A DNA stretch of 64,000 bases from Meconema thalassinum. Lineage: Eukaryota; Arthropoda; Insecta; Orthoptera; Tettigoniidae. The stretch lies in NCBI GenBank assembly GCA_946902985.2, contig OX336389.2, forward strand, positions 280,037,527 to 280,101,526. Reading direction: 5' to 3'. Positions 53,653 through 64,000 of the stretch are shown here, one piece after another; the stretch's first letter is position 1, and every line of letters begins with the position of its first letter. The position numbers and the translations under genes are program-made. Below the pieces are notes generated by a model that saw only the letters and a list, made by a program, of their open reading frames with translations, searched no databases and was not told the origin of the DNA.

Positions 53653-54251
53653 TAAATTTCGATTCCCATTACTATGATTTATTCCTCTGACTCGGGGTCT
53701 GGATGTTTGTGACGTCATCGTCATCACTTCATCCTCAGCAAGTCAAACTGAAAGACCAGCATTGGGCCTCGTAGGAAGCCACGTGATATTTCATTATCTT
53801 GATGTTTGGCTCCTCCACACGGCCCGGGGTAGTGTATCGCAGAGACTTTGATTGCTGCAGTGGAAGCGATGGGGGACATTTATTGCACTCCATAGTCTCA
53901 TGCTTGGCTGGCAATATCACGGCGCCACCCCTCCTCCATCTCGAAGGGGAGGGGATATTCACCAAACATGGAGACGTTCAGCTCGATAGGGTAGCTTCCT
54001 AACTCGGTGTGACCAGAACCAAGGAGAAGTTGCCGGTTTACTGTCCAGAGTAACACACACTTTGTGGTGTTCGTAGCAGTTGTGACAAAACAAAATGTCT
54101 GAATTGAAACATACTAAATTAATTTTTATTCATATGTTAAGTATCTTCATCAAGTGAGACTGGCATCATCAAAAATTTGTTCTGAATGGAGTGACACTTG
54201 CTTGGGGTTTTCATAAGATGCTGGTGTATTCTGGAAGTAACACACCACCAT

Positions 54252-54579
54252 GAAAATCCACAGCCTGCTTCCAGTCTCCGACCGGGTCAGGAATGGAATG
54301 AATGAAGCCCCCATCTAGCGACGAGGATATGAACTGTGCCGGCTGTCGAGGCCTGACGCACTCCTCTGGGGCAATGATTAAATGAATGACAGATGAAATG
54401 AAATGATAGTGGAGAGTGTTGCTGGAATGAAATTGTGACAGGGAAAACCGGAGTACCCGGAGAAAAACCTGTCTGCCTCCGTTTTGTCCAGCACAGAACT
54501 CACATGGAGTGACCGGGATTTGAACCACGGATCCAGCGGTGAGAGGCCGGCGTGCTGCCGCCTAAGCCACGGAGGCTTC
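54252..54579 (-). repeat. SINE family E, full length, 13-bp TSD
   Basis: Flanked by aacacaccaccat at 54239-54251 and 54580-54592. In sense it starts gaagcctccgtggcttaggc, with B-box-like gtggttcaaatcccggtcac, and continues into the body shared with 21000-21254. Family E lacks the core seen in A, B, D and H. Confidence 0.92.
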
Positions 54580-54607
54580 AACACACCACCATAATATAAC
54601 TTAAATA

Positions 54608-54812
54608 TCTGGCTGCGTGGCTCATTGGTAACGTTCTCGCTTGCTGGGGCAGTCAGCTGGCATTTGAGTGTGCGCAAATGCGAGGGAGCCGTGCCAGTAG
54701 ATTTATTAGCACGTTAAAGATCCCCTTCGGGGCAAACTTCTGGAACCCCGGCGTCTCTAAAAGCCCTAGTAGTTAAAAAAAGGACGTACAATCAATAGGC
54801 CTAACATTATTA
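54608..54812 (+). repeat. SINE family F with B-box deletion
   Basis: ctggctgcgtggctcattgg, then a jump over the ~26 bp that contain the B box, then cagtcagctggcatttgagt, agatccccttcggggcaaac and taacattatt. Confidence 0.8.
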
Positions 54813-54913
54813 TTTGAACTTATATAAACCTCCAACCAGCATCATTCCATTCAGATGATTCCTGGTAAGAAAATTCAGATATTAACAACAAGTAGTTCCG
54901 TAAATAACTTAAT

Positions 54914-55800
54914 AGCCTATTTTCATACAGTATATACCACTGGTCTATTCCATTATAATTATCCTGCCTATTACAAGGAATTTCCAAGAAACATTTACAT
55001 AAATATTTGAATTCGCATCGCCGCCATGTTGGATTTGTGTTCATCAGGTTATTGAAAAGCCAATAGGTAAACTTAAGTTAATAGCCTGTATCAACATTCA
55101 GAATTTCAGTTTGAATGTTGTAATAAATTCGCAGATACGGAGCACCGTCAAAATATTTCGGACGATCGCCATGCTGGCTTGTTATATATGTAGGACGTAC
55201 AGTTATGTACCATTAGATGAAGAATATCACATAGGATTATTGTTCAAACGTTCACTTCAATCGAATGATTAGGAAACAAAAATAAAATAGAATAAATAGA
55301 AATTCGCACAGCCGCCATCATGTTGTTATGAGAAAAATTGAATTGAATTAGATGCCAGTAGATTAAATCTCGTATAAACATTTTTCCTACCAAGTTTCAA
55401 TGCGCTCGGTTGAATAAATCTCGAGAGAATGCTATTTAAATATTTAAATTTCGCTTGGTCACCATGTTGGTTTTGTACTTACCATAATTTTAATCAGCAC
55501 ATAGCTGAACCTATCTGAATATTCTCTATCACCGTTTAAAAGCTCAGGGTGATATCAGTAATAGTTTCGGAGATATAGAATGCCCGTAAAATATTTCGCA
55601 CAGCCGCCATGTTGGATCAGTGAGACGTATTAAAATTTGAAGCACCTGGTCAGGGCCGAACAAAATAGTACCATGTCCTTACCGAATTTCATTGAAATCG
55701 CTCCAGCCGCTTAGATTTAATTAGGGGTACACACACACACATATACACACACAGACAAAAAGTGATGTCATAAGCCAGTTTCCTTCGTAAATGAAAATAT
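54914..55800 (+). mobile_element. Tandem-repeat element E3, related to E2
   Basis: aagtagttccgtaaataact before and agcctattttcatacagt at the left match E2. The right end has cgctccagccgcttag, attagggg, a (CA)n tract and caaaaagtgatgtcataagcc as in E2, but the terminal hairpin is decayed. The motif cgcacagccgccat occurs twice (55306 and 55597). Confidence 0.55.
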
Positions 55801-56249
55801 GATAAAAATAGCATGTGGCCACCTGAAACGTCTGGTGCAGTTCTCTCGAGTTAACACCTGTAGATGACCTCCGCATACTGATAATGATGAAAAGGGCGAT
55901 GAAGACATCACGAAACACCTAGTCCTCGAGTCAAAGCCATGTGAAGTACAAATCTCACATCTCAGCCGGAAATTGAACCCGGGATCCCCCACACTGAATT
56001 CTAGTGCTCAGTCTATTTAGACACGAAGCCAAACAGCATTTGAGATCAAAGTGACGTCAACGTCAGAGTTGTTGTTGTTTAGGAATCGGGGAGACTGACG
56101 CCACCCACTCCGAGTGAATGTTATCTGAACACCTGTATGTTTGTGATATCACTGACCTTTTAAATCACAATGTACAGACGACCTATGCCCAAAAGGTGAA
56201 CAAATACCCCGATCTATCTTGCGAAATATAAAGAAAAGTGTACTGACCA

Positions 56250-56425
56250 CGGTGGCTAAGAGTGCTAACTCGCTGGAATCGAGAGAGCATGGATTTGAAT
56301 GTCAACTCAGCCGTCCTGAAAATTGCTTTTGCTGTTTCCCATTTTCTCCACCATTTTCCTTTGAATAGGTCCACGGTCGGTTTCCTTCCAAAATCCGTTC
56401 CCTGACCCGTTCTGAAAATAAATAA
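56250..56425 (+). repeat. SINE family H, partial copy
   Basis: accacggtggctaagagtgc head, catggatttgaatgtcaact B-box-like block, damaged core and ggtccacggtcggtttcctt, ccctgacccgttctgaaa. Confidence 0.6.
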
Positions 56426-56597
56426 AAAATGGCCTTTCGCTTTATTAATAAAATTATAAAAAGAAATGTGTAAGCTACTGTAGATCATGTGATAATTTTC
56501 CCCCTTGTCAAGTCTGTAAAAGGGATCATCCCCAGAACGTCCACGACGCACATGGCCCCCTGGGACTCACGTAGGCTTTGATTTTGTTCCCCACTCG

Positions 56598-56715
56598 TTT
56601 TAGGGACTTGGAACATCTTGGTCATCAGCCCTGCGTACATGGGTGTGTGATTATATTGCCTGATAACCTGTGTTTCCGTGGTAACTCTTGTAGTGTGTGC
56701 AACTGCAATTATTAG
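56598..56715 (-). repeat. SINE family A, 3' fragment
   Basis: tttagggacttggaacatct, tggtcatcagccctgcgtac and cctgataacctgtgtttccg are the inverse of the family A tail. Confidence 0.6.
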
Positions 56716-56799
56716 ATCATGAAAGCGGTACGTGCCACATGACTTGAAATAAGATACTATCTTGGCATTTTCCTGGGGAGAGTGTGAGAAAATCAGGGA

Positions 56800-56955
56800 G
56801 CAGTGCTTGTCTCTCACCAAGGTGGTGCGAGTTCGATTACCAGTCAATGAATGTGAGATTTTCGAAGTGATACATTACGTCCTGTGGTTCGGATTCCACG
56901 TAAAATGGAGGTCCCGTTGATCCTGATCGCGAGATTATCGGCCATGTAATACTAC
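56800..56955 (+). repeat. SINE family G, partial copy
   Basis: gcgagttcgattaccagtca B-box-like block, gtcctgtggttcggattcca and gcgagattatcggccatgta match, in order, the reverse complement of 61812-62005. Confidence 0.65.
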
Positions 56956-57236
56956 AAGTTTTTTTTCCTTTCCTTATTGGAGAAAATGCTCTCAGGATAG
57001 TCATTGTCGGCACCGGGAGTCAAACCTCCATTCTCCGACTTGCTGTAGCTTTCCATCGCGGTCTTTGTGAGCGATTTAACGCGCACGGCTACACTGCGAG
57101 GTCTCATGAAGGCAATTGGAGGCGTAGAGAAGTTTGTGATACAGGATTCCTGCCGCATCTAAACAATTATAGTTGTACTTGATCATTGGTCCATACCTCC
57201 ATTCTAACAATCATTTTAAAATCAGATACATTTGTG

Positions 57237-57237
<1 letters not shown>

Positions 57238-57302
<65 letters not shown>
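57238..57302. repeat. (ATA)n microsatellite
   Basis: About 20 uninterrupted copies of ata. A second (taa)n tract lies at 57526-57563. Confidence 0.95.
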
Positions 57303-57303
<1 letters not shown>

Positions 57304-57305
57304 GT

Positions 57306-57527
57306 GGAAATTTTAAGCCATTCTTTTTTCAGTGTTGCCTATACAAATTGCCTTTTGCTGCTTTTCAGTCGGTCAACACAGTTGTAAATATGTAAACACA
57401 ATTAAGTGTGATAATTAACTAATACATGTATTCTTTTCCAGGAGTGTGTTTACATATTTATAACTTGTACCCCGCCCAATTCATTGGGCATAACTCTGTT
57501 GATCGACTGAAAAGCATCAAAAGACAA
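57306..57527. mobile_element. Family M TIR element, short copy
   Basis: Left arm taagccattcttttttcagt, ttttgctgcttttcagtcgg; right arm ccaattcattgggcataact, gatcgactgaaaagcatcaa. The left arm has lost the cccaatgaattggg block. The interior (aaatatgtaaacacaattaa, aactaatacatgta) matches the copy at 37.3-37.6 kb. Confidence 0.7.
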
Positions 57528-57564
57528 TAATAATAATCTAATAATAATAATAATAATAATAATA

Positions 57565-57945
57565 CGACTACGGAGGCCGAGGGTGCTAACGCACTAGCTC
57601 GTGACTTGCTGGCATCAGGAGAACGTGGATTTAATCCCACCTTGGCTGTCTTTAAAATGGTTTTCGTGGCTTTTCATTTTTACCACCAGGCAAATGCCGG
57701 GACGGTTCCTTTCAACAGGTCCACGGCCGACTTCCTTCCAAAATTCCTTTCCTGACCCTTCCTTAATTAGACTCTAGTTAGCGGTCACCTGGGCTATCGG
57801 CCTATCACCATTCCCAGTTTTATCTGATGACAAAGTGTTTCCAGCTCCAAGATACTGTCCTTCTGGCGGTAGAGGAATGATCCCTTGCAGGGTCCCTGGG
57901 TCAAGCCGAGCTCGGAAATGAGTGATTTAAATAATAATAATAGTA
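57565..57945 (+). repeat. SINE family H, full length
   Basis: tacggaggccgagggtgcta head, cgtggatttaatcccacctt B box, core (accaggcaaatgccgggacg), gcggtcacctgggctatcgg and gtaataataataatagta-like tail. Confidence 0.8.
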
Positions 57946-58074
57946 TTAATATTCATAAGAATGTGCACAAAAGGATGCCGAAGGCTGTTGTTATCTTAAA
58001 AGCCCTAATCGTCCAGAATTTTGGCAGTGATTTGGAATTTTTATCCCCAAGCTGTTTCTGTGACTACTAAACAA

Positions 58075-58320
58075 TGAGGGCTGGAACGAGGTAAACTCAA
58101 TTTCGCGAGGCAGAACTAAGAAGAATCGGTTTATTCCACCTCAGCCATCCTAGAAGTGGTTGTCCTTGATTTCCCATTTCTACTCCATGCAAATGCCGGG
58201 ATGGTTCCTAAACTAAAACCACGACCGTCTCCTACCCAAATTCTAGCCTCAGTTACAAATACACACATCCAAGTACACAGAGCTACATGGCCAAGAAGCT
58301 GCAAAGCGTCTAAATGAGCA
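58075..58320 (+). repeat. SINE family A, 5'-truncated
   Basis: gagggctggaacgaggtaaa, cacctcagccatcctagaag, core (actccatgcaaatgccggga) and tail with a deletion before acacatccaagtacacagag. Confidence 0.7.
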
Positions 58321-58355
58321 AAGAAAGGTTCCTTCAAACCCATAGGTCTGTAGTT

Positions 58356-59100
58356 ATGCTCCCCCCAGGGTCTCACATCAAGTGGGTTATGGGTTGGCGA
58401 CCACGGGGCCCCAGCTGAGTCCGGCATTGCTTCCACTTGTGCCGGGCTCCTCTCTGTCTTCTTTCCTGTCGACCTCACTTGGTCAACTCTTGTTCTCTTC
58501 CGACCCCGACGGTATTAGGTTATCCGAGGCCTAGGGAGTCTCTTCCTTTCCCGCCTTAATTGGCCCTTGTCTCATCTTTTCTGATTCCCTCCTTCTGCGA
58601 GGGGTCAGCCTTCTTTTTCTTTTCATGTTATCTCCTGCCTTCTGCTTAAGGCCCTCAAGGAGGCCGGGTATATGTGGCCCCACCACTTTTGGTGCACCCT
58701 AGATAATGCTACACCCTCAGGGGCTCACGGCTGGTGAGTTCGGGAGTTGGCGACCCCGAGGGATTCCTGAGCTGGGTCCGATTTCCCCTTTTGTCCCTTA
58801 ACTTTGGGGGCGGACCCTCTCCTCTTTCACTTTCCTATCTGCTTTTCATGGCTCTCCTTCCTTCCAAGTCCCTCAATCCGCCTTCTTCGAGGGTTGAGGG
58901 CATTTATTTTCCTCCTGTCCTTTATTTGCCTTATTCTCCTTTAGTTTTCCATTTCTTCTTCTAGTATGTAGGTTAGTAGTTAGTTTTAGTTTTAAGTTCG
59001 CTTTTCATTTTCATCTTCACGATCACCCAAACCATCAGGGACCGATAACGTAGATGTTAGGCCCCTTAAAACAACAATTATCATCATCATCATCATCATG
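58356..59100 (+). mobile_element. LINE 3' end, 5'-truncated, copy 2
   Basis: Sense copy of the sequence at 8687-9382: ggttggcgaccacggggccc, cgaccccgacggtattaggt, ctccctccttctgcgagggg, ctcacggctggtgagttcgg, caaaccatcagggaccgata, ending ttaggccccttaaaacaaca and (atc)n. It has the ~50-bp terminal block missing from copy 1. No reverse transcriptase coding is included. Confidence 0.75.
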
Positions 59101-59204
59101 TAGTTATGCTGTCATGCACTGGCACTGAGCTGAGTATCAGTTATTTCCGAGACCACCATTTCCTTACTTCATTGTTGACTGTGAGATCGATCGATAATTG
59201 AGAA

Positions 59205-59607
59205 GTTGGTGCACCTCGTGGCATAGTAACTGGCATTTTGGCTGTCACAGTGGAGGTCCGAGTTCGATTCCAGACTTTGCCAAAAAATGTTATTATGGTT
59301 GAGGGCGGGAACATGGTACACACAGCCTCGAGAGGCAGAACTGAGAAGAGGTGGGTTTGATTGGCTCCTGAGCAATCTTAGATGTGGGTTTCTGGGGTCA
59401 CCCATTTCTACTCCAGGCGAATGATGGTGTGCTACCCACATTACCTACATTATCATCACGGTCGGCTCCTACCCAAATCCTAAACTCAGTTACAAAATAA
59501 TATACACACTAGTACAGCCGTCACATTGGCACATGCAGATACCTAAGTGCACGTGGCTACATGTCCACGATATCGCAAAGCCACTAAATGAATCAACAAC
59601 AGCAACG
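59205..59607 (+). repeat. SINE family A, full length
   Basis: cacctcgtggcatagtaact head, ccgagttcgattccagactt, ggtgggtttgattggctcct second box, core (actccaggcgaatgatggtg) and tail (aatgaatcaacaacagcaac). Confidence 0.8.
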
Positions 59608-59689
59608 GTAATGAAACACAGCGTGCCCAGTTCTTAACAGCAGCTGTTCCCTTCGAAGTGGGATATTTCTGGCCATGCCGTTTCCCACA

Positions 59690-61600
59690 GAATAGTGAGT
59701 CCTTCACTTGGACATACGCTAGACATTACTAAGAGGGTGGAGTGCATTAGTGTGGTGAAGTGTTCACATACTGGATAGTAGCTCCTTCACCGGGACATAC
59801 GCTAACCATCACTGACGGTCGAGAGCATTAATGTGCCTGAATGTGCACATACCCGAAAGTACCTGTTCACTAGGACATATCAGGTTCCTTGATAACAAGA
59901 GTGCACTGAGTGCAATAATGTGCTCGAGTGGGCGCATAACTGACAGTAGCTGATCACCAGGGCATACCAGGTTCCTTGTTAACAAGAGTGCATTCAGTGC
60001 AATAATGTGCCTGTGTGTGCACATACTCGACAGTAGCTGTTCACTAGGGCATACCTGGTTCTTTGTTAACAAGAGTGCACTGAGTGCAATAATGTGCCTG
60101 TGTGTGCACATACTCGACAGTAGCTGTTCACTAGGGCATACCAGGTTCCTTGTTAACAAGAGTGCATTCAGTGCAATAATGTGCTCGAGTGTGCGCATAA
60201 CTGACAGTAGCTGTTCACCAGGGCATACCAGGTTCCTTGTTAACAAGAGTGCATTGAGTGCAATAATGTGCCTGTGTGTGAACATACTCGACAGTAGCTG
60301 TTCACCAGGGCATACCAGGTTCCTTGTTAACAAGAGTGCATTGAGTGCAATAATGTGCCTGTGTGTGCACATACTCGACAGTAGCTGTTCACCAAGGCAT
60401 ACGAGGTTCCTTGTTAACAAGAGTGCATTCAGTGCAATAATGTGCTTGTGTGTGCACATACTCGACAGTAGCTGTTCACCAGGGCATACCAGGTTCCTTG
60501 TTAACAAGAGTGATTTGAGTGCAATAATGTGCCTGTTTGTGCACATACTCGACAGTAGCTGTTCACCAGGGCATATCAGGTTCCTTGTTAACAAGAGTGC
60601 ATTAAGTGCAATAATGTGCCTGTGTGTGCACATACTCGACAGTAGCTGTTACCAAGGCATACCAGGTTCCTTGTTAACAAGAGTGCATTCAGTGCAATAA
60701 TGTGCCTGTGTGTGCACATACTCGACAGTAGCTGTTCAAGGCATACCAGGTTCCTTGTTAACAAGAGGTTAACAAGAGTGCATTCAGTGCAATAATGTGC
60801 CTGTGTGTGCACATACTCGACAGTAGCTGTTCACCAGGGCATACCAAATTCCTTGTTAATAAGAGTGCATTAAGTGCAATAATGTGCCTGTGTGTGCACA
60901 TTCTCGACAGTAGCTGTTCACCAGGGAATACCAGATTCCTTGTTAACAAGAGTGCATTAAGTGCAATAATGTGGCTGTGTGTGCACATTCTCGACAGTAG
61001 CTGTTCACCAGGGAATACCAGATTCCTAGTTAACAAGAGAGCATTGAGTGCAATAATGTGCTTGTGTGTGCACATTCTCGACAGTAGCTGTTCACCAGGG
61101 AATACCAGATTCCTTGTTAACAAGAGTGCATTGAGTGCAATAATGTGCTTGTGTGTGCACATCCTCGACAGTAGCTGTTCACCAGGGAATACCAGATTCC
61201 TTGTTAACAAGAGTGCATTGAGTGCAATAATGTGCTTGTGTGTACACATTCTCGACAGTAGCTGTTCACCAGGGAATACCAGATTCCTTGTTAACAAGAG
61301 TGCATTAAGTGCAATAATGTGGCTGTGTGTGCACATTCTCGACAGTAGCTGTTCACCAGGGAATACCAGATTCCTTGTTAACAAGAGTGCATTAAGTGCA
61401 ATAATGTGCCTGTGTGTGCACATTCTCGACAGTAGCTGTTCACCAGGGAATACCAGATTCCTTGTTAACCAGAGTGCATTAAGTGCAATAATGTGGCTGT
61501 GTGTGCACATACTCGACAGCAGCTGTTCACCAGGGCATAGAAGGTTCCTTGATAACAACAGTGCACTGAGTGCAATAATGTGCTCGAGTTTGCATTATAT
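59690..61600. repeat. Minisatellite, 87-bp unit, about 22 copies
   Basis: The unit begins gttaacaagagtgcattgag and continues tgcaataatgtgcctgtgtg, tgcacatactcgacagtagc, tgttcaccagggcataccag, gttcctt. Because 87 is a multiple of three, the array is open on both strands (plus: 60005-60700 and 60795-61619; minus: 59809-60633 and 60758-61558). Left-hand units carry ggcataccaggttcc, right-hand units from ~60915 ggaataccagattcc. Edge units are most diverged. Small deletions near 60652 and 60738 and a 13-bp duplication at ~60765 shift the frames. Confidence 0.92.
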
Positions 61601-61692
61601 ACCGACCAAAAGAATGTAGACTCGGGAGGTAGGTGTATCTATTCCCCGCTGTCCGCTAAACGCATAACTGGCTAACGCGACTAAGCTAAGCG

Positions 61693-62115
61693 CTGACTGG
61701 CTGCCTGGCTCAGCGGTAGCATTCACGCCTGCTGTGCCCAATGTTGCAGGATGGAATCCTGGCGCAGTCAATTTGAGGGTGCGCAATTGTTAGGAAGCCG
61801 GGTCATTAGAAATAGGAAGAAGTTTTTAGTATTACGTGACAGTTAATCTCGTGATCATGAGCCACGGGACCTCCTTTTTACGTGGAATCCGAACCACAGG
61901 ACATGGCATTTCACTTTGCAAATCTCACATGCATTGACTGGGAATCGAACCCGGTCCGCCGTGGTGAGAGGCCAACAGCCTGGCCACTGCGCCTTCACGC
62001 CCCTCAGTAGAATTACTGGCACTTCAAAGATCCCCTTCGGGGGGAAAATTTTCGGCACTGCGTCGTCTCTAAAAGCCGCAGTAGTTAAAAGGGTCGTAAA
62101 ACCAATAACATTATT
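61693..62115 (+). repeat. SINE family F, split by family G
   Basis: ctgcctggctcagcggtagc head, ttgcaggatggaatcctggc, then an inserted block, then ttactggcacttcaaagatc, cccttcggggggaaaatttt and taacattattattg. Confidence 0.8.
61812..62005 (-). repeat. SINE family G, inserted in family F
   Basis: In sense: ggcgcagtggccaggctgtt head, accgggttcgattcccagtc B box, tgtcctgtggttcggattcc and tgatcacgagattaactgtc. Similar words at the joints (tcattagaaat and tcagtagaatt) look like a TSD. Confidence 0.8.
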
Positions 62116-62119
62116 ATTG

Positions 62120-62965
62120 ACATTATAATCCCAGCACCGCCTAAATAGAACTTGTATCGCTCCATCTTGTATTATCGGTAATTATTTTGACTGTTTTAGA
62201 CTGCTGGCTTTATTATTATTTCAGATACCGAGTTCAATGGCTTAGTCATGCTGAAACACCGTATCCCGTGAGATGTTCGAAGTAGAGCAGTATTGGGCAT
62301 GATCAGAACATGAAAAGGTGATCGGTTCTTGAGGGAGGGAGAAAGCACGTTCAATTGGCAGGTAAGGGAGGGACAAGCAGAACAAAATCTCTGGCTCAGG
62401 AAGACCTCCATGGTGGTTTAGACCAGCCTATGAGGCACTTCTTGCGGACATTGGTTTAGAACGTGCTCCATTGACATATCGCATCTACCATAGAGGATGA
62501 CCAGTCCAAAGGAAGGAGATTGGTTATTCTGGACTTGGAACAGCGCTGCGAATCGTGATCTGGAGTCACGACTCACTCCCGGAACTAATGAACCCTGCAT
62601 TAGCTTCATTATTTCGACGGAAACAGAAGAACAAGATGACACGGGGTGTCCAATATCCAGCGACAGCTAGCTCCGTCCACACTCCCATTCTCAGTCTATT
62701 TTCATCACATGACATCACCTATTGTCCGTGTACATGTGTGTGGTGTGATATGAATAGAAATTAATTGTGAGTTAGCCCTTCTTCCGGCGATCATCACTGT
62801 CCATTTCTTTATTTTTACTTGTGCAACATGCTAGCTAGTTCAGGACCTTTCTTGGCAGTATCCAATTTCTCGGAATGATAAAGCATTATAAAAAAGGTTT
62901 TGGAGGAACTCAGTACACTAAATTTAACATGGTGGAGCACATATCTTAAGACATTGAAACATGAG
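62120..62965. other. No gene supported
   Basis: Two minus-strand frames of ~70 residues at 62196-62642 have no recognised domain. No repeat match seen. Confidence 0.3.
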
Positions 62966-62967
62966 AA

Positions 62968-63062
62968 GCCATTTCTTTAGTGTTGCTTTAGTAATCTATT
63001 AATAGAATCGTTTTTCATTCGGTCAAAACGAGTGCACCCAATTAGATTGGGGAGAGCAACAA
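62968..63062. repeat. Family M left-arm fragment
   Basis: gaagccatttctttagtgtt, gctttagtaa, cattcggtcaaaacgagtgc and cccaattagattgggg follow the family M left-arm order. Confidence 0.6.
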
Positions 63063-63470
63063 TTAATTTAAACATCTAGAACCTGAAATAAATATGAATT
63101 ATTTATTGAATTAATACAACAAAGGAAACGCATATTATAGTGCAGAAAGGAGTCAAGTGCGGGCCTGTTATTACAGTAAGGCATTATCTTAAAGATTGCT
63201 GCTTAACTCGTTTCTGTTCTAATATTTCAACCCGTACTTCTTGTACCCTATGTCTAGTTGGCCTAGGACCTACAAACAGCTTCTGTTTCAGGTTTCCATC
63301 AACGTGAAGAATATAAAATATCTCATTTACCTCAAACCTTACCTTGTTGGGTGCAATGGCCTACTACAGCTGCAGAATGTGCTGTAGAGTTAGAAGATGA
63401 ATAAATCAGTGTACTACCAACCAGATAATGTATGGCTTTGAACTTTGGGAATGATCAGGTTAAAGGTGTT

Positions 63471-63530
63471 ATAATGACCATCATTATGATACAGTTTTCT
63501 AACACATAATAGTCAGGGTCGAACATAAAG
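63471..63530. repeat. Copy of the 740-797 repeat end
   Basis: ataatgaccatcattatgat + acagttttctaacacataatagtcagggtcgaacata matches 740-797 with about three differences. Confidence 0.8.
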
Positions 63531-64000
63531 TCTATTGTTGACTGGCAATTCGGGCTGCATCTCGTCGCCCCTACCAGTGTTCTGGTGCAGAATTGCGAAA
63601 ATAGTTAAATTTTGTGCTGCTTATAAATTGCAGTCACGGGGAGTAATTAGTGAAAAATGATTTCTTTTTCTCCTTAAAACAGTTAGGTCTATCATCATGA
63701 ACTTATTATGCATCTGTATAAGTGTAATGGTGTTGGTGCAATACATTGAGGTTATCAGCTGCAATAGGCGTTGGTGCTTTCAAATTTACCGTAATTTATT
63801 CCGAAACTTATCGTTGAGCGCAATGTGGCCATAAATGATACTATTGCTACCTGAGGAGTTCGGGACAGCCGAAGTTTTCCAAAGTGTTCTGATTATTTTC
63901 CTACGGCGCTACGCGACAAAAGACGACACTATTGGTCTCTACATTTCTAACAGACAATGAGATATAGGCCCTAGGCAGTGTCTTTTATATAACTTACTCC
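63531..64000. other. No feature seen
   Basis: AT-rich DNA with no recognised gene or repeat. Confidence 0.35.

Noticed and set aside
57186..57395. Poly-asparagine frame
   Set aside because: Translation of an (ATA)n/(AAT)n microsatellite.
59809..61619. Four 230-274-residue frames on both strands
   Set aside because: They arise because the 87-bp repeat unit is a multiple of three and has no stop in these frames. Overlapping long frames on both strands are expected from the repeat alone.
62196..62642. Two adjacent ~70-residue minus-strand frames as a gene
   Set aside because: No domain, no splice signals that join them, and the composition is not distinctive.
740..63530. The matching ~58-bp segments near both ends of the window as long terminal repeats of a giant element
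   Set aside because: Only ~58 bp match, other repeats inside are unrelated, and the segment is the end of a dispersed repeat, so two independent copies are more likely.

Overview
This window looks like repeat-dense, AT-rich nuclear DNA from an invertebrate with a large genome, most likely an insect and plausibly a polyneopteran such as a stick insect, cricket or cockroach. That assignment is an inference. It rests on the mixture of Tc1/mariner, hAT and pogo-like transposons, many tRNA-headed SINEs with one shared central core, LINE tails ending in a (ATC)n run, and an arthropod-type nad3 mitochondrial insertion. There is no operon structure and no intact host gene. The only candidate host exon is a 389-bp stretch at 12.4-12.8 kb on the minus strand. 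Coordinates were read by eye and boundaries without a stated target-site duplication (TSD) are good to about 5-20 bp.

Layout. 0-8.6 kb: a hairpin repeat (0.3-0.8 kb), a complete non-autonomous hAT copy with an 8-bp TSD (807-1290), a small TIR element with a 57-bp internal duplication (3.9-4.2 kb), and a belt of SINEs, several in head-to-head pairs. 8.6-10.6 kb: a TIR element (family M) carrying a LINE 3' end, a SINE with a 12-bp TSD and a palindrome-bearing SINE. 10.6-18.2 kb: mostly sparse DNA with the candidate exon, a LINE reverse-transcriptase C-terminal remnant (14.05 kb), SINEs and a foldback element with a strand-skewed low-complexity core (16.8-17.6 kb). 18.2-20.0 kb: an element of six ~293-bp tandem units, each with a YY1-like motif. 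20.9-22.7 kb: family M with a truncated SINE and an internally deleted mariner. 22.7-25.5 kb: a GC-rich 32/21-bp minisatellite.

26.1-29.5 kb: a 3.4-kb pogo-like TIR element with no transposase reading frame. 29.7-30.5 kb: a hAT remnant with a decayed zinc finger. 31.2-32.9 kb: a 53-bp minisatellite. 33.3-36.4 kb: a three-level nest of outer inverted arms, a hAT element and a DD41D mariner-type transposon. 36.7-38.7 kb: a mariner N-terminal remnant, a family M copy, a nuclear mitochondrial insertion of nad3 and another hAT-like copy. 39-43 kb: SINEs, some inserted in each other. 43.1-46.3 kb: a second copy of the YY1-motif element, split by a nearly intact DD41D transposon. 46.7 kb: a mariner DD34D remnant. 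48.8-49.5 kb: an almost complete palindrome of 659 bp. 50-59.6 kb: SINEs, LINE tails (one only ~54 bp long with a 13-bp TSD), a third copy of the YY1-motif element and family M pieces. 59.7-61.6 kb: an 87-bp minisatellite open on both strands. 61.7-64 kb: a SINE inside a SINE, then quiet DNA.

The parts do not form a pathway. They form a stratified record of insertion, and many of the layers can be ordered in time because one element interrupts another.
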